Of a DNA stretch of 64,000 nt, positions 37,967-49,286 are shown in pieces. A program made the position numbers and the translations under genes. The DNA comes from Taeniopygia guttata (Eukaryota; Chordata; Aves; Passeriformes; Estrildidae). The stretch covers positions 62,435,001 to 62,499,000 of the forward strand of contig NC_133026.1 in NCBI RefSeq assembly GCF_048771995.1, given 5' to 3'. A model generated the notes under the pieces. It saw only the letters and a program-made list of their open reading frames with translations, had not been told where the DNA came from and made no database searches. Each line of letters begins with the position of its first letter. Position 1 is the first letter of the stretch.

Positions 37967-40900
37967 TGCTATAAGGGATTTTTCAGCTCAGAAGGTTCAG
38001 GTGAGTACTGTCAAGGCTGGATGTGAGGTTAGATAAACCAAAAAGAAAGAAGAATGAGTTGAAAGTAGTAAAAGGGGCTAAGCCACCTGGAGAACAGCTA
38101 GAAAAGCCTGTGCTTATTTCAGTGTGCTCTCTTGTGATCCTGATTGAACCAACAACGCCTGACTTCCACTGTTCTTCTGATGTCAGCAAACATTGGTGAA
38201 ACTCATTGCCAAAATGTTCTGTCCTCCTGATGCTGATTCAAAAAAGATGACAACCAATTATTTGTGTCATTTGCTCCGCTGGTAGAGGTATGTACCACAT
38301 ATGGGGAGGGATGAAGAGGAGAAGGGTTCCCATCCCCTGTCTCCTACAAATGTCAGCACACTGAGAAATGTGGATGACCTTGTGTATTTTCCTAAAGCCA
38401 GAGAAAATTATTTCTACGCTAATTACTGGGGAAAATCGTACGTGTTGCAAAGTCAAGCAATGTGATATTGGTAAATGCTGTGAATAAGATTGCTTGGGCA
38501 ATGTCAATTTGTGCCTAGATATGGTGCACATACATTCAGATGCAAACTTTAATGAATGGTGCACTGTGCTACAACCTATAATTACATGATAGCTGAAAAT
38601 TTTTCTTGCAGACCTCCTGTTTTGTTCAGTTAAAAATAAAAGTAAATAAAAAACCAATAGATGCTCACCTAAGAAGCTTGATTCTTAGCAATTAAAATAC
38701 CTTTGAGAATCTGTGTCTGAATGAGAAGCATTTCAATACTTTGTTTTTTCCTTGTTTGGTATGGAGCCCCATGACTTATTTAATGTACTAATGATTAATG
38801 CCCTCGTGGGACTTCTTATAATCCTCCCCTTTGAAGTATCCAAATGCTTCCCAAATACTGATGTATTTATTTTCATGGTGTCTCTGTAAGGGGAAGGTTT
38901 ATTACCTTCTTTTGGTGTTGGTAATCTCAGAGGCAGATAGGTCAAGGTAAAATCCTTGATGTTTTGGGTACTTGCAACTCGCAGCAGTTTAATATTCTAG
39001 AACATGGTGCAGCATTTTGCATTGTTGAAGCCCAGATCCTGTTGGCAACTGTGATTGTGCAGTGTTTTTGCAAATTAAATTCCACAATCTCAAGACATGC
39101 ACCTACAAAATTAGACAAATGCAACTGGAATAGCATCATACTTTGAGTGCTTTGAGGAAGAGAGAGAAGCCTGAGATCACTCCTGGGCAAAGTGATGGAG
39201 CAGCTGATGCAGCACTGGATTAATAAAGAATTAATACTAGGTAAGATAATTAGAGTCAGTTAACCTGAATTTAAGGAAAGTAAATTTTGCTCTACTACCT
39301 TTTTTAAAAATAAGTTTATGAATTTATCTAATGAAGACAATGATACTGATGTGGACTCTTAATGACTGTACAGCAAGATAGAGAGTCACAACCTGGACCA
39401 AGATGTTCTCACTGGGGCCACCCGAGGAAGTTACCTCCATCAGCTGCTCTGACCATTTCCTATCTAGAAATTGGTTCCCTTTCCAGTCTATCTTCAGGGC
39501 AGTTCCTACATGGATCCCCTGCCTTACAGTCATGTAGATCCATGAGGTTCACGCAGAACAGCAACTTGAATTGCATAACCTTGTCCTGATCATTTTCCTT
39601 GAGGGAAGTTCAGGAGCTCTCTCAGATACCTCTGTACTTATCAGCAGCCAGCCAGTTGACTTTCTAAGTGACTAATTAAATTTTCTGGAGAAGCAGTGAC
39701 TCTTCATCCAGTCTGCCGCCTCACTTGTGATTCACCTGCCTCTACAATTAATGAGGCAGTGCTGTACTGGGAACAGCTGTCTTCCCAGTAAGGTGACCCA
39801 CATGAAAAGCAGGTCTATCCTGTTCACTCAAAAAAGCAAACACTCTGTGGACAAAAAAGTAGTCATGTAATTAAAGGCTTTTCTCACTGTATATACACAA
39901 GTATTATACACTTTATATATAAATGTGTATAACACACAAACATTATGTGAACACACAAAGAAGCCAAATTAGACTTACACAAGCTATTTTAGTAATTTCT
40001 GACTTTCAAGTGCCTAATTCCACATTCTTCATGGTGTTTAAATGTAGGGCTTTTTGTCTGTGTTTATACATTAAAACAATGCAAAACACTAACAAGTGCT
40101 TACACAAGACAAGTTCTACAATGTACATAATTTTTAGACACAGTTTGTTTAAATGCCTCAATGGACTGCAGTGAAGTCAAGTAGGAATTAAGTCAGTCCA
40201 GTGTTTTTTTTATTTTAAACAGACTTCAAATACTAGGATTAAATAAATGAAATTAAATGAACAATTAAATTAAATTAAATTAAACAGGCTTTGAGCTGGA
40301 TTTCTGCTTCAAAAGACCAAAGTCTCTAATAATATTAATTTTTTACATTCCCTTGGTCATAACATGGTAGCAGAACATCTGATGCTGAAAAACCACTTAG
40401 TGCAAATATATGTATATATTTTCTACATCCTCCTCTAAGGCTGCTGAGAGATTCTTAACAGAAATACTCTGGCTGAAATAGTAATACTTATTTCAGGAGC
40501 AAGATGGGTGCATTTTCACCTATAATGGGAGTCAGAATCAGCTACATGCAGATACCTACTGTCGCTTTCACTGTATAACTCAGTTTCTAAAGGGAAAGCA
40601 AAAACCAAAAAGCACCTAGGACATACCTTAGGGATTACTGAAGGAAAGGAACCAGGACACCCTGAGGGAACTCAGTGACTCAGAGTGCAGTCCTCAGACA
40701 GATAAATTACACCTTGCTTGCAGCTTAACTGTGCAAGCGCATGTATATGCTACAGAAAGTAACCTAACAAACATAAGGATGGGAACTCAAATACTTGTTT
40801 TCTAAAATGTATGAATCACCAAGTTTTCCAATCTTGCAGGACCTAACTGGAATATCTAATAAAAGTGGAACCTATAATCAAGAACCTTATTTGCACATCA

Positions 40901-41265
40901 AATATTTGCCTTTGATTTTTTCCTCCCCTTTACACCTGGTTAAGAAGCATTCTTGATGGGGAAGCATTCTTCCTTCCCTGCTTGCCCCTGTATTGTATAT
41001 GCAAACTCAGGCTCACCTAGCATCCAAATGGTTTTATCCCTGAGTCAATGCTGGTGTCAGAGGTTAGCTAGGTTCAAGGTACAACAAAAGGACTTTAGCC
41101 TGTTCTGTCTTTCAATGCAGGCCCAAACTGGATGTTACTCGTGGAGAGGCTGAGAAGGGGCAAAGTCTCAATTAAATCAGGTTGCATAGCCACATGATGC
41201 TGACATATACATACCCATCTATTTGTGTGTTATCTGGCACTCACTGCTGCTTGCACCCTGCAACA
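37967..41265. other. Intergenic sequence, no gene recognised
   Basis: AT-rich. It includes a (TTAAA)n-like run at 40262-40284. A minus-to-plus patchwork at about 38.9-39.5 kb hints at old LINE coding sequence (KVMEQLMQHWINKEL near 39.2 kb) but is too weak to call. No splice-bounded ORF stands out. Confidence 0.6.
40262..40284. repeat. (TTAAA)n short tandem repeat
   Basis: About four copies of a TTAAA unit. Confidence 0.8.
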
Positions 41266-41313
41266 ACTGATTGAAGGTAGACTAGCTGGCCATTGTAGGT
41301 CAGTTCCAACTCT
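41266..41313 (+). mobile_element. CR1 LINE 3'-terminal fragment
   Basis: TGATTGAAGGTAGACTAG, then TGTAGGTCAGTTCCAACTCT matches the avian CR1 3' end (TTGATGGTTGGACTAGATGA, then AGGTCCCTTCCAACTCT). The usual CR1 terminal short repeat is replaced by the CCCTT tract that follows without a gap. The 5' limit is uncertain. Confidence 0.6.
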
Positions 41314-41572
41314 CCCTTCCCTTCCCTTCCCTTCCCTTCCCTTCCCTTCCCTTCCCTTCCCTTCCCTTCCCTTCCCTTCCCTTCCCTTCCCTTCCCTTCC
41401 CTTCCCTTCCCTTCCCTTCCCTTCCCTTCCCTTCCCTTCCCTTCCCTTCCCTTCCCTTCCCTTCCCTTCCCTTCCCTTCCCTTCCCTTCCCTTCCCTTCC
41501 CTTCCCTTCCCTTCCCTTCCCTTCCCTTCCCTTCCCTTCCCTTCCCTTCCCTTCCCTTCCCTTCCCTTCCCT
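41314..41572. repeat. (CCCTT)n / (AAGGG)n microsatellite, about 52 perfect units
   Basis: A pentanucleotide tract of about 259 bp with no interruption that I can see, pyrimidine-only on + and purine-only on -. It directly follows the CR1 3' end, so it probably arose by expansion of that tail. Because the unit is 5 nt, all six frames are open: (LPFPS)n-type on + and (REGKG)n-type on -. Long ORFs crossing it are repeat artefacts. Read length or assembly may have fixed the apparent copy number. Confidence 0.97.
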
Positions 41573-42223
41573 ATTGATGCTCTCCCACTGCCCATCCACA
41601 GTGGACACCTGCACCTGTGGCTCACAGCTCAGCCCCTTATTCTCCTGATAAATCCTTTCCAAAATGTCAAGAAGAGCATATTCTCTCTTGTCTATGTACA
41701 AACCAAGTATGGCAGCACACATAAGGCTGAAGAGGGAAATAAGAGCATTAATTAGTCCAGTTGTGGAAAGAGCATGTTGATTTTCCTCAAGAAATTTTTT
41801 ATTAAACAAAATAATGATCTTAAGAATAAAAGAGAAAAAAATAAGTCAGGGAAAAAATCGTAACACAATATATAACATTTTGGTTGTATTTTCTCAAACC
41901 ATTTAAAGATTTGAGAGATAAGAGGCTTGCACTGTTACAATTAAATAGTTTGTAATTATCTGGAAGCCAAGCCAATTTGTGCAAATACAGCTCTGCAGTG
42001 TGGTCAGTCTGGCAGACTTTGTCTCTTCAGGCATAACCACTGATTTATATCTTACCTCATAAAGTTCAAAACCCACTTCCCAGCATGCTAACAAGGATGT
42101 CTTGATCTGTTAACCACTACCCTGGAAATGCCAAGCATTTCTATAATAATGGAGTTTTTTTACTTGAATTTATGCAGCTTGAAATTAAGGGGTCTCTGGA
42201 CTCCTGAAATAAGTAATAATGAA

Positions 42224-42276
42224 AAAATAGAAAAAGAAAAGAGAGAGAGAAAAAGGGAGAAAGGGAGAGAAGGAGA
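42224..42276 (+). repeat. Homopurine (A/G) tract
   Basis: A run of almost only A and G on the + strand with GA and GGGAGAAA units, about 650 bp from the CCCTT tract, whose + strand is the opposite (pyrimidine). Confidence 0.75.
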
Positions 42277-42542
42277 GGTAGGCCTCTTTGTTCATCCAAT
42301 GAGCTCTATATTTTACACTACTAGAGCCCCAGGACCTGGTGCATCTGAACTGAAAGGTGAAATTCCAGCTAGTTTTGTTCTGGACCAGTAGGGTCTGGCT
42401 GACACATGCAGCTTTCCACGATGTTTGCTCAGTACACACCCAAGTAGCTGAGGAAAGGTAAGGAGCATTAGTCATACCATGTATACTTCAACAAATAACC
42501 CACTGCAGACTTGTCCCAGCTTTTTTTCTTTCTGCTGCCCAG

Positions 42543-42807
42543 TGAGGATGCTGAGCCTGATAAGTTGGAAAATACAGAAGACAGTCTGGAAACTCAAGTT
42601 CCTTTGCAGCTGCAGATATCTAGTCAGAAAAGTTTTGCTAGGATGGAAAAGCTGCCAACAGCAAGCAAAGAATGTTACACCTGGATCAAGAAAAATGCTA
42701 CAAGGGATGAGTCAGCTGGAGTTGGAGAGGTTTGGCTTAAAAAAAAGAACAAACAGCAACAAAATCTCCCCAGGCTTAAAAAACCGAAAGAAAACAGCAG
42801 ATTGTAA
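42543..42807 (+). other. Candidate unassigned exon or chance ORF
   Basis: A strong 3' splice-site pattern (CTTTTTTTCTTTCTGCTGCCCAG, here as two parts: T-rich run 42520-42533 and CAG ending 42542) is followed by an open frame of 87 codons ending in TAA at 42805-42807. The peptide is charged and Gln/Lys-rich (EDAEPDKLENTEDSLETQ near the start). No domain is recognised, no partner exon is seen, and no AATAAA lies close downstream. Low confidence. Confidence 0.2.
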
Positions 42808-45800
42808 ACAATAGCATGAAGAAGCAAACCTGGTATAGGATGATGTTGGAAAAAGAAATTAGACTTTCATCCATACAAGATTTCTGTTTGTAATTAAGAG
42901 ATAACAAAGGACTATTCATGAGCAGCTTTTGCTGTGGCCTTTCCCTGCTTCCCACTACCCACTCAGCTGGTCAATGGGTGGTGAACCAGCAGAACAGGAA
43001 ATCCTGATAGCTTCAGTCAGTAAGGAGGAGGCTGAATCTTGCTGGCAATCCTCTGTCTGGTGTCAAGCAAACCTTCTTTTCAGCCATGCCAGGGGTTCAG
43101 CCATTTTCCTCAGGAAGACATCAGCAAGACAATGAGTTTTAAGCAGCTAGCATTTACAAAGTAAAAAGTCTACAGTAGTGATTGCAGATGTTGCCAATTG
43201 TTCCTACTTGTGATGGCGTCATGGAAGAGCATCAAAGGCTTGCACCAGTTTTGTGGTTTTTTGGAATGAGATAGGCAGTGAGCCCAAACCTACCTTGTCA
43301 AAAGCCTTCTGTGTTTTTTTAGCAGTCCTGCCAGCTGTCTTAAGCAGGACATTTCTTATCTCCAGTTCTTTTCCATGAGGATGAATTGTTCCTGGTAATT
43401 TGGCTTTTGACAAAAGGCTCTGTATGGTAATTAGCTGTAGCACTGTTCCTGGGCTTCAGGCAGGAGGGAGATTGTTAGGCTAGCAGTGTTGACCTACTCA
43501 TGATCTCCTTATTCAGCATCAGACTGCTATCCTGACCAGGCACCTCACTGGCTCCTGCTTAGTTTCATAAACCTACCTGGAGCCCCATTCAGCTTCTCCT
43601 CTGCAACATGCTTTTTGTGATTAAGAACCCCCTGGTAAAAGATGAAGATGTATTTGTGTAATTATGCAGGAATTCTCTGGTAACCTCCCTCAATTATTTT
43701 TAAAAGCATGTTGCTATGGGAAAATGCTTCTGTAGTCAGATATTTTAAAGCTTTCTTCTTAGATACTTAGACACATCCTTCCACTATTTTCAGATATGAG
43801 GGCAAACCTTTATCCAGCTGGTGAATGTAGATGTAAAGGATGTTGCTCACTCTGTTGGGAATGAAGCATCATACCCAATGCTCCAAAACCTCCAGGCAAA
43901 CCAGTGCAGTGCTTAATGAGCACTGACCTCTATTAAAAATGGAAGAAAACTACAGATAGTAAGTTTTAAAATTTAGGACAAAGTTTCTTTTCCTCACCAT
44001 CTTAAAAGTAGACAAAGTAGGAATGGTACAAAGCTAATAATTACTTCTTTTAAAAACAGAAAAAGAGGAACAGAGTCCAAGTTGGACAAAGTTCAGGGGC
44101 TGTTGTTTTCTTTAAGCGAATTTACCTAAAACTCCAGTGAACTCTAAATCAGACTTTTCATTGCATAAGGTGCAAGCTCCGGAGTTATGACTGATACTAG
44201 GCATCTATATTCCTTCCATTTTAAGGGCTGGTCACTACTGTCATGGAAAACATTAATGTCAGCTTCACCTTTTTGCAAAATAGTCAGCATTTAGTTTGGC
44301 TGAAGAAAAAATATTTTGGAATGGACCTCAGTGACCTTCTGCAAATTGATAGCTGGCCTGAAACAGGCAAAGCTGAGTCACCAGTTGCACGGGGTTGAAA
44401 TCCAACCCATACATCTGTAGCACGTCTTGCATAGCCAGTGTGACATTGTGACGTTCTCAGGCTTCAAAAGAACCTTGAGAGCCTCTGATCAGATTTTGTT
44501 TGGATACTGTATGTTACACATAATCTCTGGGAGGAGATAAATTTAGGCATATACTCTGTAAAGTCTGGGTATTTGGGAGTCTGTCTCCTGCTTTGTAGGC
44601 ATTTTTCCTGGGAAATTTCCAGTTCCTCAGAAGGAAGGAAATTAGTGGATCCCCACTGTGCTGGTGGATGTGTTCCATTAGGTTGTTGATTGAAACAAGT
44701 GAATTCACTCTCTTATTTATGTGCCGATTCCTTTCAGGGTAGGTTTTGATGAAGTCCATAGTACTTGCAACCCCTTTTCAAACAAATCCAATATCCTTGG
44801 GAAAATTAAGCTCTTGTGGGGTGGGAGTGTACGGACTCCATCACTGATTTGACTGTAGGTATTTACTGAACTTCCGAACCTTCTTCAACCTCCCACAAGT
44901 AGCATGCAACAAAGTTTTCAGAAGAGGAACCTCTTTGTTGCTGGCAGAATGCTGTATTGTGTAGAGAGGAACAAACTGTAGCATTTTACATTTCATATCC
45001 CAATTTGTAGACTCTCCTTGAGGAGGAGCTTTAAATCTGTTCTGTTTTCAGATTTTATTAACAATTTCAAAATTATCCCCTGGGTAAATACATTCTGCAA
45101 CAGTTTCCTTGTGTGCCAAATTCCCAGTTTACAGCCCTCCCTGACTGCAAAGGCTTTCCTGTAATATTATTCTCAATAATTTGGTAAGCCTTAGTGATTG
45201 TGGGAATAATCCAGATCCTGCAAACAACTTCTATACCCAGTGAATGATCTGGGAGCACTCACGCTGTTACCCTCACATAGCAGGCACAGAACCACTTGTA
45301 CTTTCTTATGAAGTGCTATAATTTTGCTCACCACAGTTTAGTCCTTTCTCTTTTTTTGGAAAACTTCCCTTGTGGTTTTAAGAACCATGGTTTCCATTAT
45401 CTCATTTTATACAAGTGAGGTTGGGTATTTGTTGAGATTCTCTGAAACACCAGGGTCACAGTCTTCTTGCACACAAGGCCGCTGAACAGAATTTCAAATC
45501 TACATCTCCAGCTAAGGATGTATTTTCATCTTGTTCAGCATATAATGGCAGTGCTAGTAAGATTTTGTTTTTCCCCCAAGATAAAGTGCATTGTATTTCA
45601 ATCAGAACATTACAATTTTTGTATTCCTTTCTAGAATTCAGAAAATGTAATGCATCACTGACTTTCTTGTTTACTTTGAAGAATCTCATCTATTTCATAG
45701 GGATATACAAAAGCCCAACACCTCTAGAATTTGCCTCAAGCAATATTTTTTTTTCCCAAAAAAAAACCACAGAAACAATAAAAAAGCTTTTTCTGGGCAC

Positions 45801-46394
45801 TTAGTTATAAGTAATTTTCACCTCAAATTTGCACTTAGAGAAACTAAATATGTTATCACCGGGTTTCTGAATAGTAGAATCACTGCTAGGAAAAAAAAAA
45901 TCCAAACAAACCAAACAAAAAACCCCAGGGCAAACAGAGAAAAGTTGTTTTCCAGAGCTGTAGATGAAGCAAAGCATAAATTATGGCTGAAAAAGTACCA
46001 TCAAAGTCCCCAGTAGGCAATTGGCATTTGTAACCACTGGTGGTGGGGGAAATTTTGATCACTATCCAGTGTCTCTTACCTCTCCAGCATCTGGTTTAAA
46101 TCCAATACAGCTGCCTGAAGGTAGGAGCCTAGCATGCTTTTACAGCTGAAGGTTAGGGTTGGATGCCTCCAGAGAGATACACCGAGTGCACAAAGCTACT
46201 CTACATTGGTTGTTACATGTCTATATACCCTAATCCTTTCAATCAGCCAGGCTAGCATGGGGCACAATAAAGCATGTCCTTTCCTCTGTATTCTTTAAAC
46301 AGTAGGAAGAGTGTAGGATTGCAGGATCTTAAGGAAAATGTGTTTTCAAAAACATCTGCAATATCCAGCTAATATGAATTGGGTTTTTTTGCTA

Positions 46395-46414
46395 TGTGTG
46401 CATGCATGCACACA
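46395..46414. repeat. 20-bp perfect palindrome, alternating purine/pyrimidine
   Basis: TGTGTGCATG followed by its exact reverse complement. It could form a cruciform or Z-DNA, and probably reflects TG/CA slippage around GCATGC. Confidence 0.85.
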
Positions 46415-47674
46415 CATCATTTTTTTCCAAGGTCTAAGATGTAGTGAGGTACAAAAATCATGTTCCTTACCTATGGATTGTACTGGAAAGATGATTTCTG
46501 TAGTTCCTTACAAAGTGAACTCCCCAAAGACCTAGGAGGCAGAGAGAGGTGACACCCTCCATCCCTTGTGTCTTAGCATGGTGAGTCTTTGGTAACTGCA
46601 AAACTGAGCCCCAGGGAAGCAGGGCTCCCACCCTACCTTGCTCCCCCATTCTCCTTGGTGAGATGAGGGATCCCACTCAGCAGCAGGAGAGCTGAGAATG
46701 TCCAGAGTCCTTTCACTTTGCCTTAGATCTGTGGGGAGAAAAGTGGCCACGTTTCCTCCTTCAGGGACTTGGTCCAAGATGAGAGGATGCAGCAAGGGAA
46801 GACTATCCCTTTTTGAGACCTTGTGAAAACCTCTTCCAGCTTTTAATTTCTTTTTCCTCTTCACTTCTTCACTTTTCAAGGAGGGTGAGAAGTATCACAA
46901 TATATCCCAGGTATCTTCAGCTTGGACTGTGCTACTAAGACTTTGCTGATACCCTGGGGAGAGATGATCTGTCTGAAATTCCTCTGAGGCTGTTAGGAGA
47001 CTGTGCTGCTTTGGGCATGAAGAGGACAAGTTTTATGAGACTCTGGAGGGAGTGTGAAAAATAGCATGTAACTATTTAACCCTATTGTCCTCCCTGAGAG
47101 TAGAGGAAGAGGATGTTTGTATCCTTTCGCTCACAGGAATCTTCTGGCAGTGAATTTTTAGTCCCTATGTACAACGTGAAAAGATAATAAGGACTAAAAT
47201 ACGTTGACTTTCCACCAGAGTCCACATACAAACCCCACCTTTTTCTTACTTCCAGATAACAAATAGGTGGTAATTAATAGGATCAGTCTGTACAATCCTG
47301 CTTGGGTCTCAATCTGAAAAGGATTCAATAATACTGTGTACACTCTACTGGCTGTACACAGAATGCAGTTATTCAACACATTAATTGGCTGTTTCCAGGT
47401 ATTTGTGATCATGTCTTTATTTTTTTTTTTTTCTGAGAGGATAAAAGTGTATCTATTTACTAAATTTTGTCATCATTATAATGCTTAGTCCCCAAGGCCA
47501 GAGCAATTATTTTTCATTTTCCATCTATATCCATATCTATATAATGCCTTCCAGCTGCACTGTAGATAAGCAGACAGAGGTGCTAAATTTAGTAGAATTA
47601 GAGTGCAAAAGTACTAATTAAACTAGTCATGACAGCCACTGCCTTTTGCAGTGATGCCTTCCAGGCATCCTTGG

Positions 47675-47718
47675 GAAAAAGAAAAAAAAAAGGAAAAAAA
47701 AAAAGAAAAAAAAAAGGC
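47675..47718 (+). repeat. A-rich purine tract
   Basis: GGGAAAAAG followed by several A10-A12 blocks separated by single or double G. Confidence 0.9.
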
Positions 47719-48814
47719 ATGAATTTACAGGTTTTCCAAGGAGCTGTGCTGAGCTGAAGTGGCACTTTTCCTTATGTTATTTCAACTGTGAGGTTCAGTG
47801 CCAGCCTGTAGAGGACCAACACACTTACAGCCTGGAAAAAGAGGTGCAGTCAGCTGTCCAGAGGTGAGTGGGGCACTTGGGATTTGTGCTAGCTGGATAG
47901 AAGTTCAGTGTGCCCTGCATCCTGTCCACCTCTCCTTTTGGAGGTCGTATCTGAAAGCATCATTATACTCTGCAGCAAAAATAGCAGCAGGATGGTGTAA
48001 CCCAGCAAAAGAAAAGAAAATTTCCCTATTTGCCACTGCTAAAAACACAGTCTGGGGTCACTGCACTCAAGTGAGGACTTTCTTGGGTTTTTTTCACTCC
48101 TCATGGAAGAGGGTAAAAATGAATTTTCTTTGAGTAATTTCTACCCTCATTTATGCAAGAGCAATGACGTTTCTTTTAATGATGCCTTCCTTTTTGTGAC
48201 ACCATGGAAACCTTGGAATTTTTGAAGGGTTTGAACAGCATAATTCACTGGGAATTTAAGAAAAATTCTCTCACTGTGCTAGAGAAAACAAATCAGATTT
48301 TTCTCCTTGAAAGCAAAAGTAGAATTCTTAAAACAAACGAAATCCAACAAACAAAATCATGAGTTTGGATCTGCGCTCTCTTGAAGTGAAATTCGTGACT
48401 AGTAATGAGCTATCACAAAATGTACCAGTTAAGTCATAGCTGAGTCCTCAAAATAGGTGTTCAAGATGCATATATTTTGTGCTGATACTCTCTGCAGGAG
48501 TGAATTGCACTCCAAGTTTTGTTTGTTTGCTGAAAATAAGAGAAAGCCAGCAATGCTTCCTGCAGATCCTAAGCTTACACTTTCATAGCTCGCTCAAGCT
48601 TCTGGCATTTTGTGAAATAATTAAGGAATGAGTACAAATGCATTTTGGAGTTTGAGTCTATCGTGCTATCGATATTTAAGTGTACTGTGTAGCTGTATGT
48701 AGGTGTGTGTTGTAATTGTATGGCCACGTTAAATTTCTCCAGCAGGTGCAAGAAAACCAGCACATCCCTTTTTAGGCAATTTACACTGAGCTGTCAGCAA
48801 GAGCAGAAATGGAC

Positions 48815-49286
48815 TGATAAGTAGCTGGTGTCATCAGCTGTCTGCAAGTGGGGATGATACCATTGAAACAGGTGAGATGAAAACAATATGAGGAGACGCA
48901 GCAGGATTGTCCCCACAGGCCAAGTGGTATTTCATGTAATTGTATGAGTGCGCTCGTGTTGTTTCCTTGAAATATAAGAACTTATCTTAAACAATAAGTG
49001 CAGCTTATCAGTTCAGCTCGAGTAAACTGATAAGTTTGGCTCAATAGATTAGACTTTGAATATTGCTGTCATCTTCGATTGGCATAATGGGGAGATAAAG
49101 AAAAGCTCTTGAAATAAGAGGGTAAAAAAAGGTCCATGTAACATTTTGAATTTGCAGTCAAGTGAATATTAATATAACATGGTAGATCCAGCGGTAGTCT
49201 GGCCCTAAGTTCTAGTTTTACAAGACAATTATTTTTATGAAGTAATTTTTTCTGAATGGAACATTGAGTTATTTTCTCCAAGATAG
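48815..49286. promoter_or_regulatory. Candidate enhancer: cluster of six GATA sites
   Basis: WGATAR sites on either strand lie at 48815-48820, 48982-48987, 49005-49010, 49028-49033, 49093-49098 and 49281-49286. The third and fourth are the two arms of a perfect 10-bp inverted repeat (CTTATCAGTT at 49004-49013, AACTGATAAG at 49025-49034, 11-nt spacer). About one WGATAR is expected in this length by chance. It lies about 16 kb upstream of the SLC22A23 start. The target gene is unknown. Confidence 0.4.

Larger units (their letters stand above)
41573..48780. other. Intergenic sequence with purine tracts and unassigned ORFs
   Basis: No recognised gene. Homopurine runs lie at about 42224-42276 and 47675-47718. 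A possible isolated exon is at 42543-42807. Several minus-strand ORFs at 43.2-45.7 kb look coding-like but match nothing I know. An AT-rich block at about 47.5-47.66 kb has conserved-element texture. A 20-bp palindrome is at 46395-46414. Confidence 0.5.

Noticed and set aside
39000-39330. Possible LINE coding remnant (KVMEQLMQHW)
   Set aside because: A single short similarity to the CR1 GKVMEQ motif with no neighbouring motifs.
41225-41809. ORFs of 131-176 codons with (LPFPS)n or (REGKG)n
   Set aside because: They are translations of the CCCTT microsatellite, not genes.
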